Shown in pieces: positions 29,175 to 38,681 of a stretch of 64,000 bases of DNA (the first letter of the stretch is position 1; each line of letters begins with the position of its first letter). A model generated the notes under the pieces. That model ran no database searches. It was given only the letters and a program-made list of their open reading frames with translations, and was not told the origin of the DNA. The position numbers and the translations under genes were made by a program. The stretch comes from Candidatus Kinetoplastibacterium galatii TCC219 (GTDB lineage: Bacteria > Pseudomonadota > Gammaproteobacteria > Burkholderiales > Burkholderiaceae_B), in the NCBI RefSeq assembly GCF_000340905.1, contig NC_020284.1, forward strand, positions 372,001 through 436,000, in the 5' to 3' direction.

Positions 29175-29503
29175 TTAATATACCTATCCTTTATAAAATA
29201 CTCTAAGGCAAAATATGCTACATAATATGAAAATCATAAAAAAACATGATTACAAATCTATAGATATTTAGAATCCATATATCTAACTGTTAGTTTTACC
29301 TATAAAATATTATAAATAAAAATTCATATAATTTACTTTTAATATTTAGTAACAATAAGCGTACAATATTCATTCACGGAAACTATATCTTTTAACATGC
29401 GATCAATTTCTAATATATGCATTTTCGAAATATCATCTACGTTCTTATAATATCACGAGAAACATATAAGTATTAGTATTTTAACCTTTTTAAGGAAATA
29501 TGC
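29175..29503. other. divergent intergenic region between hom and the Mth938-domain gene
   Basis: These 329 bases must contain promoters for both directions. I see only AT-rich DNA with many weak TATAAT-like hexamers, none with a convincing -35. A 27-codon minus-strand frame (29339-29422) has no good ribosome-binding site and no recognisable similarity. In free-living relatives an aminotransferase gene often lies here, so the space may be what remains of it, but no homology can be read. Confidence 0.4.
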
Positions 29504-29905
29504 TTGAAGTTACATTCTGAAGATTATACATCTAACAATGTTATAAATTCTTACAAAGAAGGCTCGATAAATATTAATGGAATCGCTTACACAGATAATA
29601 TATTGTTTAGTAATAGCGGCAAAATATTGAAATGGGATATAGTAAATGTACTTGACATAGATTGTAAGATTCTCATTAATATGCTTGAATCTCTCCGATA
29701 CCAAGAAATCTTGCAAAAACCAGTAGAATTTATATTGATAGGAGCTGGCAGTAAATATGTTGCGAGAAATGATTTTATAATAAACAGCATACCAGTCCTA
29801 GGTATAGGAATTGAAATAATGAAAACATCATCAGCCATATATACATATAATGCTATGTTAATGCAAGACAGACAAGTATTAACAGCACTAATAATTAGAG
29901 ATTAA
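29504..29905 (+). CDS. Mth938-domain (DUF498/NDUFAF3-like) protein
   Basis: This 133-residue protein of the Mth938/DUF498 family is related to mitochondrial complex I assembly factor NDUFAF3. The core includes NINGIAYTDNILF and the conserved IGAGSKY loop near 84-90, followed by GIGIEIM and an NAMLMQDRQV segment. The bacterial role is not established. Translation probably begins at the TTG at 29504-29506: AAGGA lies 7 bases upstream and the ATG just before it is in another frame. It is followed 4 bp later by bcp, a common betaproteobacterial pair. Confidence 0.82.
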   Translation: MKLHSEDYTSNNVINSYKEGSININGIAYTDNILFSNSGKILKWDIVNVLDIDCKILINMLESLRYQEILQKPVEFILIGAGSKYVARNDFIINSIPVLGIGIEIMKTSSAIYTYNAMLMQDRQVLTALIIRD

Positions 29906-29909
29906 AATT

Positions 29910-30380
29910 ATGGATTATTTAAAAAAATTGGCTCCTGTATTTGAATCTAAAAGTACTAGTGGTATTTTTAAATTGCAAGATTATATAAATAAAAGAAACA
30001 TAGTTTTATTTTTTTATCCAAAAGATAACACTTCGGGTTGCACAAGAGAAAATATCGATTTTCAGAAATATTATCAAGATTTTTTAACAAAAAATACGCT
30101 AGTTTTTGGTATATCTAGAGATTCTATTGAATCTCATAATAATTTTATCAATAAGCTTAATCTAACTTTTCCTTTAATTTCAGATAAAGATGGAGTTGTA
30201 TGTAATTTATATAATGTAATTAAAGAAAAAAAGATGTACGGTAAGACTTACATAGGTATAGATAGAACAACATTTTTAATAAATAAAGAAGGTTTTATTA
30301 TCCAGGAATGGAGATCTGTGAAAGTAAATAATCATGTTCAAGATGTTTTAAGTTTTTTAAATAAAATAAATCTTGGATAG
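29910..30380 (+). CDS. bcp: peroxiredoxin, BCP/PrxQ type
   Basis: This 156-residue thioredoxin-fold peroxidase has the peroxidatic cysteine in FFYPKDNTSGCT. Ser replaces the usual Pro before GCT. The resolving cysteine that many BCPs have five residues later is replaced by Ile. Another Cys (VVCNLYNV) lies later in the chain and could serve, or the enzyme may work as a 1-Cys type. It reduces H2O2 and alkyl hydroperoxides, probably with thioredoxin. It is translationally close to the Mth938 gene and 31 bp before pdxA. Confidence 0.92.
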   Translation: MDYLKKLAPVFESKSTSGIFKLQDYINKRNIVLFFYPKDNTSGCTRENIDFQKYYQDFLTKNTLVFGISRDSIESHNNFINKLNLTFPLISDKDGVVCNLYNVIKEKKMYGKTYIGIDRTTFLINKEGFIIQEWRSVKVNNHVQDVLSFLNKINLG

Positions 30381-30411
30381 TTATAATTAATATATAATAT
30401 CAAGCTTAGTT

Positions 30412-31398
30412 ATGCATAATTTGCCGATCGGTATTACAATGGGAGACCCTTTTGGCATAGGTCCTGAAATTATAATTAGAGCCTATCTAAAAAACCATTT
30501 GACGTCTTGTGTAGTTTATGGCGATAAGTATATATTGTCTATGGCTTCGAAGATGTTAGGTCAAAGTATAAATATAAGTACAATAAATTCTGATGATATA
30601 AAAAACATATCTTCTTATAATGATTGCTTATACGTTATAAACTGCTGTGACGCCATTAGCAGTAAAGATTTCCATCCAGGAATAGTTAGCGCAATAGCTG
30701 GCTACCATTCTTATATTTATATTGAAACTGCTATAAAAGATGCACTTAATAAGAAAATAGGATCTATAGTAACAGCGCCTATAAGCAAGGAAGCATTATT
30801 TAAAGCTGGTATTAAATATCCTGGACATACTGAAATATTAGCAGAATTAACAAATACAAAAAAATATGCAATGTTGATGGTGAATGACATGATTAAAGTA
30901 ATGTTAGTTACCATACATGTTCCTATTTCAAAAATCTCTAATATTATTACCTTAGAAAAAGAAATAGATACTATCAGACTAGCATATGAGGCTTGTAAGA
31001 TGATGAAAATAGAAAATCCTCATATTGCTGTTGCTGGACTTAACCCTCATGCTGGAGAGAATGGAGTACTAGGAACAGAAGAAATAGATGTCATAAAACC
31101 AGCTATTGAAATAGTTCGTAACGAAGGTGTATATCTTTCTGGCCCATTACCTGGAGATACTGTATTTATGATGGCTAGATTAGGTAAATTTGATATGGTT
31201 GTGGCACAATATCACGATCAAGGATTAATTCCTATAAAATATTTAGGAATTGATCATGGTGTAAATGTAACAATAGGGTTACCTTTTATTAGGACAAGTG
31301 TTGATCACGGCACTGCTTTTGATATTTCGTGGAGAAATAAAGCAGACCACTCTTCTTTAGTTTCAGCAATAAAAATGACTAGCAATTTTTATAGCTGA
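30412..31398 (+). CDS. pdxA: 4-hydroxythreonine-4-phosphate dehydrogenase
   Basis: PdxA acts in the DXP-dependent PLP pathway, oxidising 4-phosphohydroxy-threonine. The 328-residue protein has GITMGDPFGIGPEI at the N-terminus, the metal/substrate motif TAPISKEAL with PGHTE after it, GLNPHAGE, and the C-terminal YHDQGLIPIKYLG and RTSVDHGTAFDI segments. Length is usual. In betaproteobacteria pdxA often lies by ksgA; here it follows bcp. It converges with dnaB, with only 11 bases between the stop codons. Confidence 0.96.
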   Translation: MHNLPIGITMGDPFGIGPEIIIRAYLKNHLTSCVVYGDKYILSMASKMLGQSINISTINSDDIKNISSYNDCLYVINCCDAISSKDFHPGIVSAIAGYHSYIYIETAIKDALNKKIGSIVTAPISKEALFKAGIKYPGHTEILAELTNTKKYAMLMVNDMIKVMLVTIHVPISKISNIITLEKEIDTIRLAYEACKMMKIENPHIAVAGLNPHAGENGVLGTEEIDVIKPAIEIVRNEGVYLSGPLPGDTVFMMARLGKFDMVVAQYHDQGLIPIKYLGIDHGVNVTIGLPFIRTSVDHGTAFDISWRNKADHSSLVSAIKMTSNFYS

Positions 31399-31409
31399 AA
31401 TCTGGTCAT

Positions 31410-32771
31410 TTACATACTACTTGCATAATTCAAGAATCTAGTTGTGTTTCCTTGAAATGTAAGTTTCACTGTTCCTATAGGACCATTTCTTTGTTTTCCT
31501 ATAATTATCTCGGCTGTTCCTTTTTCCTGAGAGTCTTGATTATAGAACTCATCTCTATATATGAATAGTATAAGATCAGCGTCTTGTTCTATAGCGCCAG
31601 ATTCTCTAAGATCACTCATAACTGGCCGCTTGTTTTGCCTTTGCTCTAAGCTACGATTCAGCTGTGATAGAGCTATTAATGGACAATTTAATTCTTTTGC
31701 TAAGCTTTTTAATGATCTACTAATTTCAGAGATTTCGGTAGCTCTGTTTTCTTCCCCGCTTCCAGACATTAACTGCATATAATCTATGATTATTAATCCT
31801 AATTGACCACATTGCCTAGAAAGTCTTCTTGTTTTGGCTTTAACTTCAATTACATTTAATGCTGGAGTTTCATCTATATACAACTGAATATCCTGCATTG
31901 CTTGAATTGCATCTGTGATCTTAGGCCAATCTGCTTCAGATAATTTACCAGTACGCATCTTATGCTGGTCAACTTTGCTTATAGATCCAAGCATTCTCAT
32001 AGCAAGCTGAGTGGCTCCCATTTCCATAGAAAAAACAGCTACTGGAAGACCATGTTCTATGGCAACATATTCGCCTATATTCATAGAAAAAGCTGTTTTA
32101 CCCATAGATGGCCTGCCAGCAACAACAATTAATTCACCAGGCTGTAATCCAGATGTCATTTTGTCTAAATCTATGAAGCCAGTTGGAACGCCTGTTATAT
32201 CAGTATCGCCTTCTCTATGGTATAGCTCATCCATCCTTTCTACTACTTGAGCTAGTAACGGTTGTATTTCTTGAAAACCAGCAGAATTAGAAGATTTATC
32301 TTGTGCTATTTTAAAAACTTTAGCTTCAGCCTCATCTAATATTTGTCTTGCTTCTTTACCTTTTGGATTTAGGGCTATCTCTGAAATTTCATCAGAGATA
32401 GCTACCAATTTTCTTAAAATAGAACGTTCACGAACTATTTCAGCATATCTTGTTATATTGGCTGCTGATGGAGTATTATGCGCCAAGGCATTCAGGTAAC
32501 TGATGCCACCGACATCATCTGTTTTTCCAGAATTTACTATAGAATCATTTACAGTAATTACATCTGCTGGTCTATCTAAATTTATTAAAGCATCTATATG
32601 TTTCCATATAATACGATGTTCATGCCTATAAAAATCTTCAGCCGTTATAACTCCACTTATTTTATCCCAAGTACTATTATCGATTAGCAAACCACCAAGC
32701 ACAGATTGTTCTGCTTCAATAGAATTTGGTGGTGTTCGCAAATAGTCTAATTTATTATCGTTAGTAGTCAT
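31410..32771 (-). CDS. dnaB: replicative DNA helicase
   Basis: DnaB is the hexameric 5'-3' helicase of the replication fork. The 453-residue protein has the N-terminal DnaG-interacting domain (SVLGGLL, about 1-115), a linker and the RecA-like motor. Walker A GRPSMGKT is at 219-226, followed by VFSMEM, a LIIIDYMQLM Walker B, and the arginine-finger-containing C-terminal part with SDLRESGAIEQDADLI. No intein is present. It lies downstream of rplI with a hairpin terminator between, so it is probably transcribed separately. Confidence 0.97.
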   Translation of the reverse strand: MTTNDNKLDYLRTPPNSIEAEQSVLGGLLIDNSTWDKISGVITAEDFYRHEHRIIWKHIDALINLDRPADVITVNDSIVNSGKTDDVGGISYLNALAHNTPSAANITRYAEIVRERSILRKLVAISDEISEIALNPKGKEARQILDEAEAKVFKIAQDKSSNSAGFQEIQPLLAQVVERMDELYHREGDTDITGVPTGFIDLDKMTSGLQPGELIVVAGRPSMGKTAFSMNIGEYVAIEHGLPVAVFSMEMGATQLAMRMLGSISKVDQHKMRTGKLSEADWPKITDAIQAMQDIQLYIDETPALNVIEVKAKTRRLSRQCGQLGLIIIDYMQLMSGSGEENRATEISEISRSLKSLAKELNCPLIALSQLNRSLEQRQNKRPVMSDLRESGAIEQDADLILFIYRDEFYNQDSQEKGTAEIIIGKQRNGPIGTVKLTFQGNTTRFLNYASSM

Positions 32772-32880
32772 ATTTTATTGAACAATATAAGCACTACTTT
32801 AGTTGATAAAACAACGCCTAAGAGCACTTCAGATTATATAAGCAAAAAAAATACTAAATCAAAGTAATTAAAAAACACTA

Positions 32881-32915
32881 AAAAAAGAAGTCAGTGATAC
32901 CGACTTCTTTTTTTT
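32881..32915 (-). terminator. Rho-independent terminator at the rplI stop
   Basis: There is a 12-bp perfect inverted repeat (AAAAAAGAAGTC and GACTTCTTTTTT) with a 9-nt loop, touching the rplI stop codon (32914-32916). On the minus strand it ends in T6, so it would end the rpsF-priB-rpsR-rplI transcript before dnaB. The A/T flanks make it usable on both strands. Confidence 0.85.
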
Positions 32916-33369
32916 ATAATTCTTCTCTAGTAACAACTATTGAAATTTCTTTTTCTACATCAGAATGAAGTTTTATTTTAGCTACAAATTCACCAATAGT
33001 TTTTATATGATTATCAGATAAGTAAATTTGTGATTTTTCTATAGAGTCAAATCCAAATTTCTTTAGATTGTATACTATATCTATGTTACTAACAGAACCG
33101 AACAGTTTACCATCTACACTAGCTTTTTGAGATATTTGCAGCACAAATCCATCCAGCTTATCAGAAAGTTCCTTAGCATCATTCAATTTCTTTAATTGAT
33201 TTTTCTCTAATTCAGCCCTTTTGTTCTCAAATTCTTTTATAGCTTCTTTAGTAGCTCTTTTGGCTATTTTATTTGGTATTAGAAAATTTCTAGCGTAACC
33301 GTTTTTGACACGAACTATATCGCCTAAATTTCCCAGAGTAGAAACTTTTTCTAATAAAATTACTTCCAT
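32914..33369 (-). CDS. rplI: 50S ribosomal protein L9
   Basis: The 151-residue protein begins MEVILLEKVSTLGNLGDIVRVKNGYARNFLIP in spirit, with the classic GDIVRVKNGYARN rRNA-binding element. A long central helix follows, then a C-terminal domain ending EISIVV. Length is usual (about 149-151). It is the last gene of the rpsF-priB-rpsR-rplI operon, 18 bp after rpsR, and ends at the hairpin next to its stop codon. Confidence 0.97.
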   Translation of the reverse strand: MEVILLEKVSTLGNLGDIVRVKNGYARNFLIPNKIAKRATKEAIKEFENKRAELEKNQLKKLNDAKELSDKLDGFVLQISQKASVDGKLFGSVSNIDIVYNLKKFGFDSIEKSQIYLSDNHIKTIGEFVAKIKLHSDVEKEISIVVTREEL

Positions 33370-33387
33370 TTTAGTTAGCTCTCTTAA

Positions 33388-33660
33388 TTAGTTATGGTTA
33401 TCTGTATAAGGTAATAAAGCTAAAAAACGAGCTCGTTTAATAGCTAAACTCAACTGGCGCTGATAAATTGCCCTGGTACCTGTAAGACGAGATGGAATTA
33501 TTTTTCCATTTTCTTGTATAAAATCCTTCAGTGTATCTATATCTTTATAATCGATCTCATCAACTTTTGCTGCTGTGAATCTACAAAATTTACGACGTTT
33601 AAACAAAGGATTTTGTTGTACAAATTTACGTTTTTCTTTCGTGTTTCCAAAGAATGACAT
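33388..33660 (-). CDS. rpsR: 30S ribosomal protein S18
   Basis: The 90-residue protein has the KRRKFCRFT segment near 22-30, [12 protein letters not shown] and the C-terminal [22 protein letters not shown] segment typical of S18, which pairs with S6 on the platform of the small subunit. It sits between priB and rplI as in other beta- and gammaproteobacteria. A 122-base gap to priB is larger than usual for this operon but shows no hairpin or second gene. Confidence 0.97.
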   Translation of the reverse strand: MSFFGNTKEKRKFVQQNPLFKRRKFCRFTAAKVDEIDYKDIDTLKDFIQENGKIIPSRLTGTRAIYQRQLSLAIKRARFLALLPYTDNHN

Positions 33661-33782
33661 TTCCTACACCTTCTATTTTTATGAAAACTACTATCATCCA
33701 CTAAAACATTTTTGTTAATAAAGCATTTAATCTATGCTAGTATTAAAATGTCAGTTTTTGCAGTATATCTTATATATTTTAC

Positions 33783-34073
33783 TTATGTATTATAAATTTC
33801 TTGTAAATGAAATTTTAACAATGCAGAACCTCTGTAAGCAGGAGCAATAAAACCTCTAGCGCTAAATTTACAACCTATAGGCATAATAATTAAATCATCT
33901 GTTATCTGACCTATAGCGATGGATAGTATATGAAATCTAATATCCCGCTCAATACCTGATTCTATAACCTTTGAATAATTTTCCAATACCATTTCCAAAA
34001 CTGGAACTCCAGTCCTAGTATAACGCAACCCTTTATTTTCTATAAAAGTTACATCAATCTCCAAATTATTCAT
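33783..34073 (-). CDS. priB: primosomal replication protein N (PriB)
   Basis: This 96-residue OB-fold protein has the PriB pattern: LRYTRTGVPVLEMVLE near the start, a central GQITDDL and a C-terminal GFIAPAYRGSALLKFHL. PriB is a single-stranded DNA-binding dimer that helps PriA reload DnaB at stalled forks, and it evolved from SSB. Its position between rpsF and rpsR is diagnostic for beta- and gammaproteobacteria. It starts 14 bp after rpsF. Confidence 0.93.
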   Translation of the reverse strand: MNNLEIDVTFIENKGLRYTRTGVPVLEMVLENYSKVIESGIERDIRFHILSIAIGQITDDLIIMPIGCKFSARGFIAPAYRGSALLKFHLQEIYNT

Positions 34074-34087
34074 TCTATAGGAATAAA

Positions 34088-34462
34088 CTATTCATCTTCA
34101 TTATCAGAGTTTTCTGCAGAATCTTTAGATATTATTTCTTTTTCTACAGTTTTCATCATGATAGAAGGATTGGTATGAGGTTTTTTAGTATTGATAAGTA
34201 AGTATCTTAATACAGCGTCATTATAACGAAATGAATTCTCTAACTCAGCTAATGTGCTATGACCACATTCTATATTAATACATATATAATGAGCTTTAAC
34301 TAGTTTTTGTATTGGATAAGCTAAAGTGCGACGTCCCCAATCTTCTGTACGATGTATTAAGCCACCTTGCTCCGTTACAAGTGATTGATACTTCTTAAGC
34401 ATAACAGGAACCTGTTCGCTCTGGTCAGGATGTACAATAAAAACAACTTCATAATTACGCAT
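34088..34462 (-). CDS. rpsF: 30S ribosomal protein S6
   Basis: The 124-residue protein starts [18 protein letters not shown]. It has the RRTLAYPI segment and the IECG...[15 protein letters not shown] region that contacts S18. The C-terminus carries an acidic tail ([10 protein letters not shown]), as in many S6 proteins. A strong AGGAG lies 8 bases before the ATG. It is the first gene of the S6-PriB-S18-L9 operon; its promoter should lie between the folE2 terminator and 34462. Confidence 0.97.
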   Translation of the reverse strand: MRNYEVVFIVHPDQSEQVPVMLKKYQSLVTEQGGLIHRTEDWGRRTLAYPIQKLVKAHYICINIECGHSTLAELENSFRYNDAVLRYLLINTKKPHTNPSIMMKTVEKEIISKDSAENSDNEDE

Positions 34463-34518
34463 AATTAACTCCTCATGGATAATTTAGACAGATTTTTTAG
34501 AAAATTTAAAATCAAACT

Positions 34519-34547
34519 AAAAAAGCCAGCTAAATCATTAGTCTGGC
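34519..34547 (-). terminator. Rho-independent terminator of the xseB-ispA-dxs-folE2 run
   Basis: On the minus strand, GCCAG + CTAA pair with TTAG + CTGGC around a short TGAT-type loop with one bulged A, followed directly by T6. It lies about 75 bases after the folE2 stop and before rpsF. Confidence 0.85.
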
Positions 34548-34619
34548 AAGAAAATAAAAAACAAACATCAACGGACATTATATACAATATTTATGTAATA
34601 TGCATGTATTTTTCTTTGC

Positions 34620-35447
34620 TTAATTATTAATTGTTTTTTCTATTACTGCATATGCAGAATGATTATGTATAGATTCAAAATTTTCTGCTTCTATGCGGTA
34701 TTTGCTTATATTAGGAAAAACAGTATCTATACGGAAAGCTAAATCACGTACTAAATCTTCTACAAATTTTGGATTATTATAGGCATATTCTGTAACATAT
34801 TTCTCATCAGGGCGTTTTAGTATACTCCAAAGCTCGCAAGATGCTTCTTTTTCTACTAGATTTATGAGATCCTCGATGTGAAGACTTAATATTTTATTAG
34901 AAGTTACAGATAACGTTATATTAGACCTCTGGTTATGCGCACCATATTCAGAAATAGCTTTTGAGCAAGGACATAAACTTGTAACTGGTACAGTAATTAC
35001 AATCTCTAATTCAGTTTTGTTATTACAAGTACTTATATTTATTTGAACATCATAATTCATTAGGCTTGCTACATTAGAAACAGGTGCCTTTTTCTCTAAA
35101 AAGAAAGGGAAAGAAGCGCTAATATCACCATTTTCTGAATTTAATAAATATAACATATCAGCATTCATTTCTGAGAAACTAGATAAATTCATTAATTTGC
35201 CCTTAAATTTTTCTAGTAAAACCAAGAAACGAGACATATGAGTACCTTTTTTATTAGCAGGTAAAGATACAGTCATAGTCCAGTTAGCAATAGTGTGTTG
35301 AATGTTATTATTCTTATCTAAAATAGTTATAGGAAATCGTACATTGTGGACACCTACTCTGTTAATAGGAATACACCTAGTATCTACTAAATCCTGTATA
35401 TCAGGTATTTCTGAAATATTTTCTAAATTTGATTTAATTGTTTTCAT
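34620..35447 (-). CDS. folE2: GTP cyclohydrolase FolE2 (type IB)
   Basis: FolE2 converts GTP to dihydroneopterin triphosphate, the first step of folate synthesis, as the metal-flexible alternative to zinc-dependent FolE. The 275-residue protein has KGTHMSRFL, the cysteine-containing VPVTSLCPCSKAIS motif (metal-ligand and catalytic cysteines), YGAHNQRS and the C-terminal ESIHNHSAYA. Length is a little above the family norm. It lies 95 bases after dxs, at the end of the xseB-ispA-dxs-folE2 run, and is followed by a terminator. Confidence 0.95.
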   Translation of the reverse strand: MKTIKSNLENISEIPDIQDLVDTRCIPINRVGVHNVRFPITILDKNNNIQHTIANWTMTVSLPANKKGTHMSRFLVLLEKFKGKLMNLSSFSEMNADMLYLLNSENGDISASFPFFLEKKAPVSNVASLMNYDVQINISTCNNKTELEIVITVPVTSLCPCSKAISEYGAHNQRSNITLSVTSNKILSLHIEDLINLVEKEASCELWSILKRPDEKYVTEYAYNNPKFVEDLVRDLAFRIDTVFPNISKYRIEAENFESIHNHSAYAVIEKTINN

Positions 35448-35542
35448 TTCTTGATAAAATTAATATGGTTTTAACTAAGTTGTAAACTAATATACACTTT
35501 ATTGAAAAAATAAAATACATATACAATAAAATATGTGTTTAC

Positions 35543-37408
35543 TTAATCAATCAAATTATAAAAACGAGAACGTATCGAATTCTCAATTCCATATACATCT
35601 AAACCGATACTAGACATTAAGATATTTATATCCCCATGAGCAATGAAATTATCTGGTATTCCAAGTTGTAAAACAGGTATTAATAAATTAAATTTCTGTA
35701 ATGTTTCTAATACAGCACTGCCAGCACCACCCATTATAGAAGAATCTTCTATTGTAACTATAGCTTTATGATCTTTACTTATACTTAATATAATCTCATG
35801 ATCAATTGGTTTAACAAACCTCATGTCTACTACGCTAGTATTTAGACGATCTGCAGCATCTAGTACCTTTTGCAATAAAGTGCCAAAGCATAAAATAGCT
35901 ATATTTTTTCCTGTTCGCCTCACGACTCCCTTACCAATTTCTACAACAGTATTTAAATTTATATCGATATCAACTCCAATTATGTTTCCTCTGGGGTATC
36001 TTACAGAGGCAGGTCCCTGATATTTATAACAAGTATTTAATAGTATCCTTTCCTCATTTTCATCAGAAGGAGTTGCTATAACCATGCCAGGAATACAACG
36101 GAGAAATGCTATGTCATAGTTTCCAGCATGAGTTGGACCATCAGCCCCTACTATTCCTGCACGGTCTAAAGCGAAAGTAACATCTAAATTCTGAATAGCA
36201 ACGTCATGTATAAACTGATCATAACCTCTTTGCAAAAAAGTTGAATAGATAGCAACTACTGGTTTTAATCCATCGCATGATATGCCTGCAGCAAAAGTAA
36301 TAGCATGTTGCTCAGATATTCCAACATCAAAGTATCTTTCAGGAAATAACTCTTCAAATTTAACCAATCCGCTTCCTTCGCTCATTGCTGGAGTTATGGC
36401 AATCAGTCTATGATCAATACGAGCCATGTCGCAGATCCACTCACTGAATATGTTAGTGAATGTTTTAGGAATATTCTTTTCTGCTAATTTAACACCTGTA
36501 TTAATATTAAATTTACCAGGTCCATGATAAAGAATTGGGTTTTTTTCAGCTAATTTATAACCTTTCCCTTTTTTTGTAACAATATGCAGGAACTTTAATC
36601 CTGGATAATATTTGACTTTATTTAGCTCTGATATTAAATCATCTATACTATGTCCATCTATTGGGCCAAAGTATTTAAAACCAAATTCCTCAAAAAGAAT
36701 TGTTGTTTTTATTATATCTTTAGCATGGCTTTCGAAAGATTTAGCCAATTTCAATACTGATGGTATATGTTGCAGAACAACCTTGCCAACATTTTTAGCC
36801 TTTGCATAAAAACGCCCATCCATTAATTGAGAAAAGTAATTATTTAAAGAACCAACTGGCTGTGAAATAGACATATGGTTATCGTTTAATATAACTGTTA
36901 AGTTTATATCTTTTATATTATCTGCATTATTTATAGCCTCAAATGCCATCCCTGATGAGATTGCCCCATCACCAATAATAGCAATATTATTCCTATCCAT
37001 ATTCAGTTCTCTAGCTGCTACTGCCATACCTAAAACAGCAGAAATAGATGTTGAGGAATGAGCAGTACCGAAAGCATCATAACAAGATTCTGTCTTGCTA
37101 GGAAAACCAGAGATACCATTAAACTGTCGTAATGTGCCCATCAACTTACGGCGTCCTGTTAGTATCTTGTGAGCGTATGACTGATGTCCAACATCCCATA
37201 CAATACGATCTTCTGGAGCATTAAAAATATAATGAATAGCTAATGTTAATTCTACTACTCCTAAATTAGAAGATAAATGGCCACCAGTTTTAGAAACTAG
37301 TTCTAAAATCTCTTGTCTTAGTTCTTTTGCGAGTTTTTTAAGCTCTATAATATTAAATTTTTTTAAATCACAAGGAGATGAAATACTATCCAGTAAATTA
37401 GTAGCCAT
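35543..37408 (-). CDS. dxs: 1-deoxy-D-xylulose-5-phosphate synthase
   Basis: Dxs condenses pyruvate and glyceraldehyde-3-phosphate to DXP, the precursor of both isoprenoids (MEP pathway) and PLP. The 621-residue thiamine-diphosphate enzyme has [10 protein letters not shown] with the catalytic His region, the ThDP motif [13 protein letters not shown]...[13 protein letters not shown] and a transketolase C-terminal domain. Length is normal. It follows ispA by 32 bp. Its product is used by the pathways containing IspG and PdxA, both encoded in this window. Confidence 0.97.
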   Translation of the reverse strand: MATNLLDSISSPCDLKKFNIIELKKLAKELRQEILELVSKTGGHLSSNLGVVELTLAIHYIFNAPEDRIVWDVGHQSYAHKILTGRRKLMGTLRQFNGISGFPSKTESCYDAFGTAHSSTSISAVLGMAVAARELNMDRNNIAIIGDGAISSGMAFEAINNADNIKDINLTVILNDNHMSISQPVGSLNNYFSQLMDGRFYAKAKNVGKVVLQHIPSVLKLAKSFESHAKDIIKTTILFEEFGFKYFGPIDGHSIDDLISELNKVKYYPGLKFLHIVTKKGKGYKLAEKNPILYHGPGKFNINTGVKLAEKNIPKTFTNIFSEWICDMARIDHRLIAITPAMSEGSGLVKFEELFPERYFDVGISEQHAITFAAGISCDGLKPVVAIYSTFLQRGYDQFIHDVAIQNLDVTFALDRAGIVGADGPTHAGNYDIAFLRCIPGMVIATPSDENEERILLNTCYKYQGPASVRYPRGNIIGVDIDINLNTVVEIGKGVVRRTGKNIAILCFGTLLQKVLDAADRLNTSVVDMRFVKPIDHEIILSISKDHKAIVTIEDSSIMGGAGSAVLETLQKFNLLIPVLQLGIPDNFIAHGDINILMSSIGLDVYGIENSIRSRFYNLID

Positions 37409-37440
37409 TTAAAACTCTTATATTTATGTTTATTTGATCT

Positions 37441-38358
37441 CTAATAATTTCTGTAAATTATTAGATCAAGCATTTCCAACAATCTATTATTAGATAAACC
37501 TAATGGTTTTATTATATTTATTGCTTTATCTCTGAGTTTTTCCAACATTTTTCTTGATTTCATAACTCCAAACATAGAGACATATGTGGGCTTATTATAT
37601 TTAGAATCCTTACCTGCAGTTTTGCCAAGTTGTTTATCATCAGAAGTTACATCAAGGATATCATCAACTATCTGAAATATTATACCTAGATGATATGCAA
37701 ATTCATCAAGTATACATTTCACTACTTGATTAGCACCTGCTAATATGTAACCAAACTTTATGCTACATGCTATAATTGCTCCCGTTTTCATCGAATGCAT
37801 ATTTTTTAATTCTTCATAAGAGATATTGTTACCCATATTAGTCAAATCTATTGCTTGTCCTCCAGCCATCCCTAGGTAACCAGCAGATTCAGCAAGATTT
37901 TTTATAAGATTTATTCTTATCTCGTAAGAGATTGGGATACATGTAATCAATTCAAAAGCTAGTGATTGTAACGAATCTCCAGCTAATATAGCAATAGCTT
38001 CGCCAAAGACTATGTGATTAGAAGGTTTTCCCCTTCTCATGCAATCATTATCCATAACAGGAAGGTCATCATGAATCAAAGAATAAGAGTGAATAAGTTC
38101 TATAGCAATAGCTGCTTTATCTATAGAAAGTAAAACATCATCTTTTTCCATTAAACAACCATGAGCCGCAAGAAATGAAGCGTGAACAAGTAGAGCCCTT
38201 ATCCTCTTACCATCAGATAAAGTCGAATACTTCATAGCTTCCTGTAATACAGATAATTTTGCATCTTGATGGTTTTGTAATATTTTTTCTAGATTATCAT
38301 TTATATTTTTTATATTGTTTGAAATCCATGTAGAAAATGATAAATTATTTTTATTCAT
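37441..38358 (-). CDS. ispA: (2E,6E)-farnesyl diphosphate synthase
   Basis: This 305-residue short-chain trans-prenyltransferase has a first aspartate-rich motif HDDLPVMDND (residues 96-105) followed by RRG, and a second motif FQIVDDILD (residues 228-236). GGKR is replaced here by SDGKRIR near 48-54, as in other IspA proteins. It makes farnesyl diphosphate for undecaprenyl phosphate, ubiquinone and other prenyl lipids. Its start overlaps the xseB stop by 4 bp, a universal proteobacterial xseB-ispA-dxs arrangement. Confidence 0.96.
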   Translation of the reverse strand: MNKNNLSFSTWISNNIKNINDNLEKILQNHQDAKLSVLQEAMKYSTLSDGKRIRALLVHASFLAAHGCLMEKDDVLLSIDKAAIAIELIHSYSLIHDDLPVMDNDCMRRGKPSNHIVFGEAIAILAGDSLQSLAFELITCIPISYEIRINLIKNLAESAGYLGMAGGQAIDLTNMGNNISYEELKNMHSMKTGAIIACSIKFGYILAGANQVVKCILDEFAYHLGIIFQIVDDILDVTSDDKQLGKTAGKDSKYNKPTYVSMFGVMKSRKMLEKLRDKAINIIKPLGLSNNRLLEMLDLIIYRNY

Positions 38359-38645
38359 TGTAATTTATCTTCTTTTAATAAATTATCATCTAATGGTTTT
38401 AATATTTCCTCATCTAAAAACTTTATTTCCTGCTCTGCTTTATATAGATGATCTTGACAAAAGCGTACGAGATCAACTCCTCGACGGTATAGAATCAAAG
38501 AGTTCTCTAAAGTTATATCGCCTTCTTCCATTGAGGCCACTATTTTTTCTAATTCAGAAATAGCAGTTTCAAAATCTATTTTAGAAATAGATTTCTTTTT
38601 TTTTGTGTTAATAGTCAATACCGACTCCAAATTTAATAGATTCAT
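38355..38645 (-). CDS. xseB: exodeoxyribonuclease VII small subunit
   Basis: The 96-residue protein has the XseB helical pattern SFETAISELEKIV-like, MEEGDITLENSL, and YRRGVDLVRFCQ. It forms exonuclease VII with XseA, which degrades single-stranded DNA; xseA is not in this window. The 4-bp ATGA overlap with ispA and the position upstream of ispA-dxs are standard. The N-terminal ~20 residues are basic and less conserved, so a slightly later start is possible. Confidence 0.93.
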   Translation of the reverse strand: MNLLNLESVLTINTKKKKSISKIDFETAISELEKIVASMEEGDITLENSLILYRRGVDLVRFCQDHLYKAEQEIKFLDEEILKPLDDNLLKEDKLQ

Positions 38646-38681
38646 TTAAGTGATTTTTTAAATTTTTACAATTATAAAAAT

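Noticed and set aside
29339..29422. A 27-codon minus-strand frame in the hom upstream gap
   Set aside because: No convincing ribosome-binding site, low complexity, and no similarity recognised. Not enough to call a gene.
32772..32880. Second promoter or small gene between rplI and dnaB
   Set aside because: Only AT-rich DNA with no convincing hexamer pair beyond chance. The dnaB promoter presumably lies here but cannot be pinpointed.
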